Below, one piece after another: positions 24,490 to 37,000 of a stretch of 64,000 nucleotides of DNA; within the stretch, counting starts at the first letter, position 1; each line of letters begins with the position of its first letter. The notes beneath the pieces were generated by a model. It was not told the origin of the DNA. It made no database searches and saw only the letters and a program-made list of their open reading frames with translations. Source of the DNA: Ciborinia camelliae (Eukaryota; Ascomycota; Leotiomycetes; Helotiales; Sclerotiniaceae); the NCBI GenBank assembly GCA_025890175.1, contig JANPYM010000003.1:2104795-2168794 (forward strand), in the 5' to 3' direction. The position numbers were made by a program, and so were the translations under genes.

Positions 24490-27175
24490 GAAATGACTAG
24501 ATTGACAAGCTTGTCGTTGATGTAATATTATATTTGAGGCTGTGTATGTCATGCATGGGGAGGAGGTGGCTCTGCTGTGATTCTCCTGGGATTTTCATCC
24601 ACAGGTGATGGTCTTCTAGAAGACATCTCTTGCAAGGTTGCAGATCAACTCAAAGTATATTGAAGTTGGATTATAACTCGAAACCTGAATCGCCATTGGC
24701 TGTCTACACGGGAGAGGTCGCTCAAGAGGCACGTGAAATTATAGTTTCGCGGCGTAGATGTCAATTTACCGCTATTCCCGGCCCCCCTTAGCCGAATCCC
24801 TCTGTTGTTACAGATTTCTCCCAATGTCGTTCCTTATACTAATCCTATTCAAGAACGCTCGGAAATCTAACAGCCCTTGCTTCGTACGGGATATGGATAC
24901 AGGGTCCTTATTTCGCCATTCCCCGGACGTAACTCTGGTAGGCTCATTCGTGCTCCCTTCCTCGTACTCCTCCCATTCTAGCAGTTGCGCGAAATGTGCC
25001 CGATACTACCTTTCGATGAAATGTGCCCATTTGCTTTAAGTTTTCGAAATTTTTGTTCTTTGGTATACGACAATGGAGAAGGTATTGGCTGATATCTCGA
25101 TTGTGGATGACGCTGGGTTCTGGCTGTGCTTGGAAATTTCCTGGAAGACGACCGGGAGATCTTTCCTCCAGATTACTATTTCGCTAATGACTCCTGCACA
25201 ACCCTCACAATTATCACAATGGTTTTGCAGAACGAACCGAACTATAGGTCAGCCGCTGGCTAGATTCTAACTTGGGATGACAGCGGTAGACCACCCCAGT
25301 AGCCGGGACTCAAAGAACTCGGGATCACTTGAAACCTATAAGGAAAGGCCGGTTTACTAATCCAATCCAGACCATTCTCGTCTAGCTCAAGGTCACCAAT
25401 TTTGCGCTGCAGGAACGGAGGCGAATATGTACAATATGTGTTTCTCAGGCACAGCAAGGCTTCTTGATGTTCTCCTCCGATGTTTTGTTCTTCTCCACTC
25501 TCATTGAATGAATAGTATAGTGGTGGCGGGCCCATACGGGTCCCGAGCGAAGAGTCAATATGGCAATGGATGTGTGCGTCATTTCAGAACAAGTGATCAA
25601 AATTGTAAGTGTCTTCACGGCGCAATGCATCAAAGAACGTCTATGAATCTAGTCGAGGTCTGTGAACATATAAGGTAATGTATAGTTTGAAAATAGAAAT
25701 ACAGGAATTAACGAGCTAACTTGTGATGCGTCACCAACGTTCTCATGTTATCTAATACTTATTACTAGGTATCAACTTTAAGTAAATGCCTTAATTCATC
25801 TATAGAATGTGTGTATTGAACATACTAGACTGACCGTACCTAGATGTAATGAATTATACGGAGATACTGTTAGGTTTACCAATGGGGGATCGTCTGCCTG
25901 GTCTCCCATGAATTAATGCCCTGTCAAGCCTATACGTAACCAAGCGTTAGGTACGCAGGAACCGAAGCCATCAACCTAGATTACTGTATCTAGGTAGGTA
26001 CCTTCGGTAATGTCAAAATTATACCTTACAGAGGTACCTAAGTACGTACTACCTACCTGGGGGTTAATATCTCTGCCTGAACACCTTCGAAAATATTGTA
26101 AGGTTAAGTGGGTAACGTTACCTAGATACTCGCTCGCTACCATTACTAGAATTGAAACCGAAACCGAAAACAAATTTTCATGTACTCAAACTCCATACTA
26201 TTAGGTTGAATATGTCGTTTCGAAACGGTCAAAAACGGTAATCCCACGATGAAGGATTCCGGTCAACAAACCCCATCTTCCTCTGAAATAGATGGCCCCC
26301 AGTATACCGAAAGTCCATTATCTCGTCGATTTAGAGCTCCACTATTATCATGATCCTAGCTATCTAAGATTCATCCCCCCCTATCCTTCCTGTATTTAGA
26401 GGAGTTTCTTTATACTAGGTCACATATATGCCTAGTCCAATCATTGGATGATGTCGTCGTTCAATTTAGGTGAGGATGCCTTAGAGGAACGAGGTCCTTT
26501 TCAATATTTCATTCAGTCATATCCTACTCTTATCCACCTATCGCCAGTCACGTTTTCGGGGTGGTCATATACCTGATCCATCTGGAGGCAGTGCTTTTAT
26601 CTAATGTTCCATCCACGCTTGTTCTGCCCTTTTTTCTTGCAAGAATGCTTATGAAGATCTTTTTGTATCTTCTTGATATTCAAAATGACGACCAAGTCTG
26701 CCCTACACGCCGCCGTCTAGTTTCTATAAAGTAGGGAAGTTTTCCTCGACCAAACAACTATCAGACCATCATCACTATCAATCATTCTTTGATATCAAAG
26801 ACACTTTAGCATCTGCATCTACACTTTTCACTCGTTGCTTTGAATTACCTCGTGTTTTCAGCACTACATACATTTGGCAAACCATCCTCAAGAGTACCTC
26901 TGCCATTCTACCCATATTCCTCTTCAGGTCTATTTGAGAGAGATCTCGTCGAAAGTTTCAAGCTCCGCTGTTGATATCAATACATCTTTTGTTTGCTCAA
27001 TAAGTCATTGTCTAAACGCTAAAAGGGCCGACGCCTACGAATCCGAGCACATCGAACGTCCCATTGAGCCAGAACGAGCATCTGAATCTCTTTGCATCGT
27101 AGTCGAGGAACCGACCACAATAAAACTTTCAAACTAGAGCCAAATCTAGAGTCAGCATCTGATACCGAAACCGAA
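24490..27175. other. Intergenic, 2.7 kb, no firm gene
   Basis: Contains short open frames of doubtful value, several GTACCTAC/CTAGGTAGG motifs (25988-26056), and a pyrimidine-rich leader at ~26640-27175 before the bZIP-like gene. I see no RNA gene. Confidence 0.5.
25260..25535 (-). CDS. Doubtful small ORF, 91 aa
   Basis: Opens at an ATG and encodes 91 aa with no motif I recognise. The middle portion (RKIGDLELDENGLDW) reads like a real protein, but there is no second exon, signal peptide or family match that I can support. It could be a fragment or chance. Confidence 0.2.
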   Translation of the reverse strand: MGPPPLYYSFNESGEEQNIGGEHQEALLCLRNTYCTYSPPFLQRKIGDLELDENGLDWISKPAFPYRFQVIPSSLSPGYWGGLPLSSQVRI

Positions 27176-27736
27176 ATGTCTTCCTCCCACCGATCTTCAT
27201 CTAGCAAGGGAAAAAGCTCCTCTTCTGGAAAGTCAAAGCCAAAGCAAGATGATTGGTCCGGTATCACGGATCCAGAAGAGAGACGAAGAGTGCAGAACAG
27301 ATTGGCACAGAGAAAATTCCGTAAGTTGTCATTGTGATTTTTCCTCTAGATTTCAACGAGCAGCTAATGTTTTATAGGGGATAAGACTAAGGCAGACAAA
27401 GAGCGCCAGGATCGAGATGACGAGAATCGTGCTCATGCAGGCCACTCTTATCACACAGCGGATTCAAATGACGTATACTACGACACTGCGGACGCTGGTG
27501 GGTCGCCATGGGGTTCCGTATCTATGAAGCATGTCGTTTCGAAAGGTAGAGCCAGAGAGGATGCATCTAGAGATGGAAGTCGACCGGACGATGAAGCAAG
27601 CTACTATGAAAATCCCGACGCAGCCTATGAGGGAGAAGCTTATTACGGAGGAGAAGCAGCTTCCTACGAGGACGACCAAGCCTACTACGATTATGGAAGT
27701 GCAGCTGGCAGTGGGAGCGGAACTTCTGGTTATTGA
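27176..27736 (+). CDS. bZIP-like basic-region protein lacking a clear leucine zipper
   Basis: Exons 27176-27320 and 27378-27736 (57-bp intron) give 167 aa. The Ser/Lys-rich N-terminus is followed by GITDPEERRRVQNRLAQRKFRDK at about residues 30-52. This matches the basic DNA-contact region of fungal bZIP factors (N-x2-A-Q-R-x-F-R), and the intron falls inside it at the usual place. What follows (TKADKERQDRDDENRAHAGHS) has no heptad leucines, and the rest is acidic and rich in Tyr, Gly and Glu (YYGGEAASYEDDQAYY). DNA binding is therefore plausible, but dimerisation is doubtful. It may act as a heterodimer partner or regulator. The first ATG at 27176 was chosen; upstream frames open only at non-ATG codons. 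Confidence 0.75.
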
Positions 27737-28286
27737 ACAAAACATTATGACTCGACTGGTCATTGAGCAAACGCCACGACGATATGCTGACACGTGAATG
27801 GCCTAATCTCATTTTCACGACCGCGACACGATTGTCTGGACTGCTTCTATGGCCTGGATTATGCGCTGTATTACTACATCTAGACTTTTTTCTTTCTAAT
27901 TCTCATTTCATTCAAGACATTTCTTTTTATCGATTTAGACGGTGGATAGGCAACGGAAAGGAGGAGAGTTTTAACGATACCAAGCTCCTATCTCATTATT
28001 CTTACGCAATTTCTTATTTTCCTTTTATTTCAGTTTCAGCCCTTGTTTCCCAGCAAAAAATAATTGCTGCCTGTTCTCATGTAACACCATATTTCTTATC
28101 TTCTATGCTGCTTACTTTCACGTGGCTTCAATACCTAGAGTTAGATTCAAAAATTCAGCTGAACATGTACTTTTAAGACTTCTATAGAAATTTCCTCCAA
28201 TACAAGTACGTTTCTATAACAGTTTGACAAAATATGATTTTTGTGAGGTTAACGGCAATTGGTAGCATCGAATTCGCTAACCCCTG
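27737..28286. other. Intergenic, 3' flank of the bZIP-like gene
   Basis: T-rich 3' flanking DNA. The open frame at 27763-28176 is hydrophobic only because the DNA is T-rich, and I do not treat it as a gene. Confidence 0.5.
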
Positions 28287-28964
28287 ATGAAGCTACCGCA
28301 TGGCCTGCCTCATTCATGGATGGCAATTATGAAAGTAAATTTAGTAAATCTAGCCATTCACGAGCATTCAAACTGGTACCCAAACGAAGAATACTACCCT
28401 GCGAAATTTGCGGAACCTGCGGAGTGGACAGATAGAGATGGGGGTGTGGTCGAATTTGTCAAGCCATTTCTCCCAAGGATTGGTGGGGGGGATTCAACGT
28501 CCAAGGCTGTGAGTTTGTGAAATTCACATTACAGCACTACAGAGATGACATACCTATTTCGTTGACTCTCTCACTCAGCCTAAATTTAATCCTTAAATAA
28601 GCAGTCAAGGTAGGAAAACAAACGAGATGAAACAAGATGAAAGCTTAACGGCAGTTCTCGTATAGATGGCGTGGATATGCCTTGGATCCGATCCTAAAGA
28701 AGCGAAATAGGAAGATAGAGATGCATGTGTGATGAATATGATGGTTTTCACAAGGGTATTGTATACATTTGGGAGGAGGATTTGGATGTGGCGGAATGGA
28801 GAAATATTTTAGATTCTTGGGTTGACCTTACTGGTCTTTCCTTTCTCCCCGAAGGATGGCTAATCTATACTGAGAGGGATTGGTCAAATCCAAACATCCC
28901 TGTCGAACTCGCAAGAACGAAAGAGGCGCGGGATGGAATATATGGAGGTCCTACTAGAAATTAG
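28287..28964 (+). CDS. Tentative two-exon hypothetical protein
   Basis: Two protein-like segments, 28287-28508 and 28719-28964, can be joined in phase by a 210-bp gtgagt...tag intron to give about 155 aa. The first begins with an ATG and contains HSNWYPNEEYYPAKFAEP. The second contains GIVYIWEEDLDVAEWRNIL and ends TKEARDGIYGGPTRN. I recognise no family. The intron is long for this window, so the two parts may instead be separate or relic. It lies immediately upstream of, and tail to tail with, a decayed Nudix gene. Confidence 0.3.
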
Positions 28965-28982
28965 ATATAAGGCCAGCTCACA

Positions 28983-29355
28983 TTAACGTTCACTAAGGGA
29001 TCCCAAGAGAGTGGTAACATTCGGGCAAAACCCCATCTCCCCATTGTGCTGTTCGCCACCAACTGAGCAATGAAAGAGGGGTTTGTTGCGGCTTTGTTTC
29101 AGCGTCTCCGGTTTTTTTTGAGGATCCGTCGTTTCAAGTGTGGGAAATGAGTGAGGTAGAAACTGGCATTGAAAGCCCGTTTCTTCGAAAGTCTCACGAA
29201 CTGCCGTCGTCTCGAGCCCTTCGCTGATGTCCTTGAGACCTTTGGGGATCAGGTATTCACCTTTTTTGCGCCATAATTTGATGAGGACTTTTCGGGCTTG
29301 TAGGTCGAGCGTAGCGGTACGATGGTAAACTTATCAGAGAAGCGCATGCCGTCGA
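28983..29355 (-). pseudogene. Nudix hydrolase relic, frameshifted
   Basis: Reading the minus strand, the segment from ~29306 to 28983 encodes a clear Nudix box: G-x5-E-x7-R-E-x-x-E-E-x-G, seen as GLKDISEGLETTAVRETFEE followed by TGF. It is preceded by KVLIKLWRKKGEYLIPKG, the usual beta-strand lead-in. The expected N-terminal lead (GMRFSDKFTIV) lies just upstream in a different frame, so an indel near 29310 breaks the gene. The 3' part ends in a stop shortly after a divergent tail and lacks the usual C-terminal helix. Nudix enzymes hydrolyse nucleoside diphosphate derivatives; this copy is probably inactive. It might instead be spliced around the break, but I see no convincing donor/acceptor pair. 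Confidence 0.65.
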
Positions 29356-30546
29356 CATATAGATACCTAGGCTAAAATCGATTTGACCCAACACAGCATT
29401 ACACGTGACTTACCCCGCATCTAGGTCCATAGTGATGGATGGTAAGGCGTGTAAGGATACCTACCAAACGCCAGATTGTGGTAGGTGCGGTATAGTGTAT
29501 GCATTGATAGGATGCCGGTGAATTGATCGATCTACCTAATGCCAGATCAGATCATCTGCAGACTGCAGTAGTACCGTCTGGTTTGGGAATAATGCGATGC
29601 GATGATACCAGACGGTGTAGTACGTTGAGGTGGCCATCAAAACCTACTCATGTAGATGGATACGACCTATTTACAGGTACGGAACCTAGTTTGTTATATG
29701 TTATATCAGCCACAGCGAGATCAACCATACCTGCAGCCCGAGATAGGTATTAGCCACTGGTACTAGGTATATCACAGAAAATGTGTCAATTACTTTCGGA
29801 GATGAAGGATTCGGTTTGGATTGAAGATCTAAAGTGAGGCTGTTTACAAGCCACTTCCTAAGCCAAATCTACGCTAGGCTAGTGCTCATGTGACTTTGAC
29901 TTGATAAAACCACCCGTGATTATTCTATGGTCTAGGGAGTAATTCATCCAGATAACCAGCTCGGATAATCAAATAATACCTCAATATGGAAGCTAGGTAC
30001 CTAGGTACCTAGGTAAGGTATTAATGATGCTGCAGGTGTACATAGGTACCTAGTATGCATTTGTGGATTGGTTGGATTCCAGGTTGGCAGCAGGGTAGGT
30101 AATAGGTAGGTACTTGTTAGGTAGGTACTCCGTAGTTCACTTTTATTACTCCGTATAGTTCCTACTTACCTCCTAATTATGTAATAATAAAAGCTTCCTA
30201 CCCAAAATATCAACTGGATAGAATGACAAGTACCTACTACCTACCTGTACCTACCCATAGGTACCTACCTAGGTACTACCGGAGTATAGAATTATAAGAA
30301 GCTTCAAATTGGAACAACGTTCGATATTACCCATTCAATTATCTTTAACAATTTCAATTTCATTCCTAAATCTTATATCAATATTCCATTTTATTCCAAT
30401 AAATTCCAATTTATCCATTAATTTCAATTACAATTGATCTCGAAATGATTTGAATTATTTTCTATGAAGAATTACGACCTAGGGTAGTCATTGATGTTGG
30501 AATTGTTACTTACTCGGTTCTGTGCAGTACTGTAGCGACGGAAAGA
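29356..30546. other. Intergenic rich in GTACCTAC/ACCTAGGT motifs
   Basis: No gene supported. ACCTAGGT and GTAGGTACC variants are dense between 29990 and 30285. The final ~200 bp is an AATT-rich leader (repeated 'caatttcaatt', 'attccaattta') before the Ies1-like gene. Confidence 0.55.
29990..30285. repeat. Dense ACCTAGGT/GTAGGTACC motif cluster
   Basis: At least ten near-palindromic copies of GGTACCTAGGTA variants, with interleaved (GGTA)n and (TACC)n runs. The clearest is a triple ACCTAGGT run near 29998-30014. Seen directly. Confidence 0.85.
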
Positions 30547-32751
30547 ATGGCAGACTCACTAGACACAGTTGTCACTGTCGCTTCCGACAATGAGGATGTA
30601 TCACCAACTCGAACAAACTCTAAAGCCTCATCCTCAAAAAATGTTACCAGCAATACCGACTCTTCTCAAAACGCTTCGTCAACAATGACGAAACAACTCA
30701 ACGATATAACAACTGAAGACGAAGAACGTAGAACCCCCGTCGAGAATACCACAAATACACCTGGTGGAAATACGTCGCGCGCACGTAAATCTGCGAAAGA
30801 CAAAGACCTACCCATCACCATGCAAGGAAATCCAGGGCAACAGAATAGTAAAGTCCGTCATCTCAAAAAGGACGACGGAGAGCCTTTATGGAGAAAGGAT
30901 ATCCAATACGATTTTTTGAAACTCATCTTTGAGGACAAAAATGCCGTGTTCACCAACAGTTACGATGATTCCATGCCGAAGCAGACCTTCGCAGACCTCT
31001 ATATCGATGCCATGGCTAGGAGTAGTAAGACGAGCAAGATTTTGAGGGACAAATTACTGAGCGAACACGAGCCTGCAAAAAATATGGCAATGGTATGCCT
31101 CCTGGTTAATCTCGGTCGCATGAACACCACTCTGAATTGTGAGTAATTCCCTCTCTTGACATATGTGCATACTAATAAGGTTTCAGTCTTCCCAGAAATG
31201 CGAGCGCAACTTCGTACCTACCACGCCATTCCATCTCTACAAGCTCGACAAGATCCAAATTCCTACAAGCAGCTTCAAGATGCGCCTCGACTCAAATCTA
31301 TACTGAAGGGGGCATCTGAGGATCGGCCTGAACCCGGTACTTTGGAAGTGATCAAGGTAACATCAATACCTCGAACAAATCCAGTCAATCTTATCTTCGT
31401 TCTTTCTCAATTTTCCTCGAAGGTTACAGAATTACACTTCCCTACAACTCGTGAATTTTTTGATCTCATTCTGAACACTCAAATCACCAGCAAGTCAAGG
31501 GCAAAGGCATTCTTATGGCTGATGTGGTTTTACCTCGAGTCTGACTTTACAGAAGAAGGGGCAGATGAGAATCCATTTGGGTCTGGTGTTGATTATCACA
31601 CCGATGTCAGAAATCAAGGGGTGCCGCGATTACAAAATATGACAGACGAGGAAGAATTATTGGAGAATGTCGATACAGAAGAAGAACTAGAGTATGGTCA
31701 ATCTAAGATGCGCGAACGCAAGCGCATCATCGAAGCAGATCAAATTGCCTTCCAAGCAGAACATGGTCCGCCAAAACGTGGCCCCAAGCCGAAGCTCAAC
31801 TTGCCCCCCGATGACGGTTCCAATTCATCTGCTATTATGAGTCGTATTCGACCTCGTTATGATGATGTGACTGGAACTCCTGGAGGTTTGATTAGTAAGG
31901 TTCGCCCCAGATACGAGTCTGATCTTGACAGCACACGCTCCACCCCGCCCCCTCGAGCTTTTGGTACCAGCAACATGCGTATTAACAGTGTTCTTAATGC
32001 AGGCTCTAGAAATCGAGGCGGTAAGAATGGTGAAGGATCCTCTCCGGCGCCGGAGATACCAGCTACACTTGCGAGGCGACATCGACCGCTAACAGCACAT
32101 CAAATTGCTGTAGAGCGGAACAGAAACCAACGAGTCGATTACATTTTAAGTCGCGGTATTAGAAAGACACATCATTCGGCGAGGAAGGTGCGTAAGCAGG
32201 AAGGCGCTTTTATTCGTGCACTTAAAAGGACGAACGCAATGGCATCTCCCTTCAGCGACAGCGAGGATGACACTTATTCTAGAAATCCTTACCCCTTCAA
32301 AGAACGAGGATTTGGGGGTCTAATCCAATTAGAAAATGAAGAGGATGATTTCGGAGAAGAAGTGTCAGCATATGCAGCTGCTTTCCGACGTGCCGGGAGA
32401 AGACTCGATCGTTGGGATGGTCAGAAAGGACTAAACCTTGGAGTTATTGGCACCAATCGCGTTTCGACAAGCAATGGCATCAATGGCCACGGCGCACGAG
32501 ACAGTGATGAAACTGAAGATGAGCAAGACCAACCGCTCAATCATCACCCAAAGAATCAGACAAATGGACATACAAGCGGACAGGAAGGAGGGGATGAAGA
32601 TCTTGATGATATGGATAAGGAGCTTTTGGGTCTGGTAACTGATAATGATGATGACGATGATGATCTAGATATGATGGAGAAGTCATTATTAGGTATTGGT
32701 GGAGATGAAACGGAGGCAGATGGTAGCGATATGGGAATGGATGTGGATTAG
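30547..32751 (+). CDS. ies1: INO80 chromatin-remodelling complex subunit Ies1-like
   Basis: Exons 30547-31138 and 31187-32751 (48-bp intron with an actaataag branch site) give 718 aa. The conserved core around residues 115-345 contains HLKKDDGEPLWRKDIQYDFL, NSYDDSMPKQTFADLYIDAM, VCLLVNLGRMNTTLN, then (across the intron) FPEMRAQLRTYH and KSRAKAFLWLMWFYLESDF. I associate these blocks with the fungal Ies1 (Ino eighty subunit 1) family, which belongs to the nuclear INO80 nucleosome remodeller. The rest is disordered: a Ser/Thr/Asn-rich N-terminus, a basic middle (RRHRPLTAHQIAVERNRNQR, KTHHSARKVRKQ) and a very acidic Asp-rich tail. The length is close to yeast Ies1 (~690 aa). Family assignment is from memory of the motif and no alignment was run. 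Confidence 0.75.
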
Positions 32752-34032
32752 TCCAACTTGCATTGATATTGGTAGGGTATTTAAAGGGCATGGAGATCCT
32801 TCGATAGGCTTATCGAAACGAATGGGGCGTTCTTGGGAGGGAGACTATGGCTGGCGTCAACATTGAGATATAAAGTGAAAACTGCTTTATAATTCTGTCG
32901 AGACTCATATTCGATAAAGGGCTACGGAAGAGAAGATGAGATGTTTGTCTGTGTTATGTTAGTGGTTAAGAAAGTCATTATAGCGGGTTTTACTAGAGGA
33001 TTCAATGGCTTTTTAAGCTTTAAGGTGCTGAAGATGTTCCCAAGACTTTGGGATTCAAGAAATTCTCGACCTTCGGGAGTATTGCTTAGAAATTCGCTTG
33101 AGAATGGACCCGATAGAAATCTTCAACACAATGGAAGGTTACATATCTAGGTAGGTAGGTAGCTATAAGAATAATGATCACAAAGCATGCACGGTATGAT
33201 AATGGTATGATACTGGTGACAGAGCACGGCTTTAAGGGTCTATTGTTCTATTGTTTTTTTGTGACATCGGTACAGTACTGGTACCTACCTCCCTACCTAT
33301 ACATAGATCCCTAGGTACCACATTAAGTACCTACTAGGTACCTAGATAGATAGATGGGTAGGTACCTAGATATTAATAGGTAGTTTATTTTTAGAGTATA
33401 TCAATTAATAGTCGCAACTTGAAAGTTTGTAAAGAATCTTAAGATCTTTTTACTTTAGAAGTTTAATTTGATCAAGCAAGTGTTTCTTTTTAATTATATT
33501 TATTAATAATTTATTATTATACTTATATATAAAATATAAGATATCCTTACATGGATGTACCTAGATATATTCTACAATGTCCTGTCAGGCTTGTAATATT
33601 GTATGCGATAAAGACCAGGTATGAATATTGCACAGGAAGCTTTTTAAACCCAAATCCAGGGTTAAAACTTAAATAAAATGATATGATATTTCAACGAAAA
33701 CAACCTCCCTAGGTACCTAGTAGGTAAACTATATGTAAAACTGGATGGAAAATAACCTCACGAAGCTTAGGAACTCTAATAAATTATTTAACCACAACCT
33801 CAAATTCTTACCGTCCAATTACCTGTGGTACCTTCCTTGCGCAACATATACATGAACCTCTAATCGACTTTATCGAGGCAGACCTATTATCTGTGGCCAC
33901 TGACGACTCGGCTTTGATAAGCCAATGCCATGCGAATGACGATGAAAGTGCATGGAAACATTGAATCATAGAATATAAAGGTATCCTCAAGAATTTTCTC
34001 GAAAAGAAATCTCGGATCTCCCTTCTTGTTTT
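32752..34032. other. Intergenic with ACCTAGGT/GGTAGGTA repeats and AT-rich DNA
   Basis: No gene supported. Motif-dense stretches lie at 33147-33165, 33280-33375 and 33706-33727. About 150 bp of AT-only-like DNA (33480-33545) lies between them. Confidence 0.55.
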
Positions 34033-37000
34033 ATGAGCTCCCAGAGCAAGATGTTTTCTTATCTGCGGCCTCATCGGCGCATTGCATCGACCCCTTCATC
34101 CCCGAATCCAGAGGTACCTATCTTCGAACCTTCGGCGCGTCCAGTGGACCATGGACATCCACCACGACTTCAAGGTGTTAAATACGAAGATGAACTATCG
34201 CCAATCTCCTCTCCTCCTCTCCTACCTTCAATCGCACGAGTCTCGAGCGCGGGGTATGGGAATACGTTTGAGAATTTGAGTTTCAATGGGAAGATAAATG
34301 CACATGGCCATGATCCAAGAGGGCAGAGCTGGGATGCGAAAGTAAATAATGGACAAAAGGGAGCTTCGGAATTTGGAAACAGCCAGAAGTCACCAACATA
34401 TGCAAGCAACCAGAGGCCGGATTCTGCGGGAAATGCAGGACCAGGTTCTACGAGAAACACTGGATTTGATCATTCCAGGTCACAATCCAATGCAAACTAC
34501 GATACAGGTACGAAGAAGTTCTTGGGGCAGATGACCTCAGATCGAGATATCAAACCTACTGGGAGAAGACATGGAGGTGTTCGAATGCCTTCCCCGCCCC
34601 TCGAGACACCCCATTCACAATCATCCAAAGGAAGGCTGAAGATGCTAAATCCCATGGCCCTCCTGGCTCGACGGAGAGCTTCTCAAGCCATACCACAATT
34701 GACACCGGAATCACTCACCACAAACTTTAGTTCAAATGACAATTTTGATCCTCGAATCAAAGGGACCGTTGTTCATGACTTTAGTGCTCCAAGAGGACCG
34801 CGACGGAATGTCTCATATAATGATGTCGGTGCTGCAGATGGGACCAGACCATTTCAAAGAAGTCCTTATGCCGATTCGACAACGAATGACAAAGCAGGAA
34901 ATCATACACCGGTATTCACGGAGAATTTTGAAGAGGAGCAATATCCTGCCGCGGGACCTCATGTACGGAAAGCTAACGACTTGTCTGATCTCACTGCACC
35001 TAAACCTATGTATGCACGAGAAATTCAAAGACCAGTCGATCACGATTCGATGTCGAAAGGGATGGATGAGTTGCAAGCTGGAGACTTGAAGAGGCTGAGT
35101 GCACAAAAGTCGCCCTCAGATTTCGAGCTCTCAGTACCACCGAAAGCCGAAATTCCTGCCCCGGTTGAGTCAAAACGTATATCAATTTATCCGGTGTCGA
35201 CTCCACCTAAAGCATACCCATCAGCGAGAAAATGTGGACGGGCACGAAATGTATCGGACGTTTCAGCAAAGGATGTTCCAAAACATATGAAGAGTACATC
35301 GTCGAGGTTCAGTTTCGATATGATAGGAGCTGCGGAACAGGAGCGACTACTTGAAGATAGACATCGCCAGAAAGCATTGGAGAAGAAGAACGATCCGGAA
35401 CACGACGATCAACAAATTTATGATGAGGACGATGACTTTAATTATGATGACATGATGGATGATGATGGATTGGAGGAAAGAATACCGGGTGTTAACGCTG
35501 ATTATGATGAGGGTGATATTTTTGAAGGGTTTAGTGGTGGTGAAGAAGAAATCCCGGGTATTAACACTACTACCTTGGAAGAGATAGAAGAAGCAGAAGA
35601 ACAGCAAGATATAGAAAAATCCGCCTCTATAGAAGATGAAGTGCAACCAGGTCTGCTGGATGGCAACGTTGCAGGCTTTACCTTTCAACCACACGTCCCT
35701 AGTCCGATGAGTCCGTATACTCCTGGGGCAGAGACAACACCTCGAGATTCTAATGGTCAGGTTATTGGTTTTGCTATGACGAAATATTCGCCTTACCTTA
35801 TGTCGGACCCTCCTGATTCTGTCTTCACACCGATTTCCCCTGATGGCAAAATTCCTCCTTCAGACAATCAACTACCTGAAGTGCAGGCAATCCCAGAATC
35901 GAACCTTCAAGGTCTTGGTATAGGCACGGAAACTCCAAACAAATTAAGAAACGAGTTGATACAACAGAAAACCTTTAAGTCAACATCGTTTTCTCAAATT
36001 TCAGGATTCGATGACGATGATCTATACTTTGATGATGGAATGATTGGTCTGGAAGGAGATGGAGATGATCTGTACTTTGATGATGGCATTATTGACCTGG
36101 AAGGAGATAGAGGTGTGGGTGCGGGAGGTTTTGACGAATCTGTATTTGACAACAATGATACGGATCAATATGGACGACCTATAAAAGATCAATTTATGGC
36201 TACACAAACGTCTAATGCGTTTGCAACCAACTCTACGGGTCTATTAAAGGAAGTGAAAGAAGACACACTGTCACCGTTATTTCTAAGGACCAATCGCCTA
36301 GCTGGAGATTTAGCACCACAGCCATCTTGTTCCGACAATAGGGTCTCTGCCACGGCACCTGATCAACTAACATCCCAAGGTTTAACGCAAGATAAGCTTG
36401 CTGCATATCAAGCTTCACTCGCCGCCGCGGCTTTCAGTGCGGCAGCCAGTGGCAAATTTCGACGTGATAGCACGCAAAGTTTATTTCACCTCGATTCGGA
36501 TCGCGAAGAAAATCAACCTGGCCTAGTTGCAGATTCTGGCCATACTTCCTCCCACTATGAACAATTATCTCCATCTTACGATGACGATTTTGATTACGAT
36601 GATGCATTAGAGGATGATGAATTCATCGCTGCTGCCAATGCAGAAGCGCTCGCCAACGATCAGGATGGATTTTATGGTCAAGAATTCGGCTTTTACTCGC
36701 AACCTGCCGCTAGCTCGGCAGAATACATAAACGGTGGATATTTTGGTCCTAGGGGAATGGATGGTATGATACGAAGTCAAAGCGGCAGAGTCGCGTCTCG
36801 AGAGCCCAACCTCACACCTATCACCGAACGCTCGGAATATTCGAATCGTAATTCCTTCATGTCGGCCTCGCATCTCCATGCGCCGCCGGGTAGCTCTCCT
36901 ATGGTTAGTCCAGGATTGGCACAATTGATGATTGCTCAGGATTATGAGAGGGCGTCAGATATGAGCTTGGAAGCATTATTGAAGTTGAGAAGTCGCGCGT

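Noticed and set aside
24758..25039. ATG-started 93-codon frame
   Set aside because: Ser/Leu-rich, no domain or exon partner; composition explained by pyrimidine-rich DNA.
26874..27137. Frame upstream of the bZIP-like gene
   Set aside because: Starts at TTG and ends before the gene; it lies in the probable 5' leader. The in-frame upstream extension of the bZIP frame at 27092 likewise starts at TTG.
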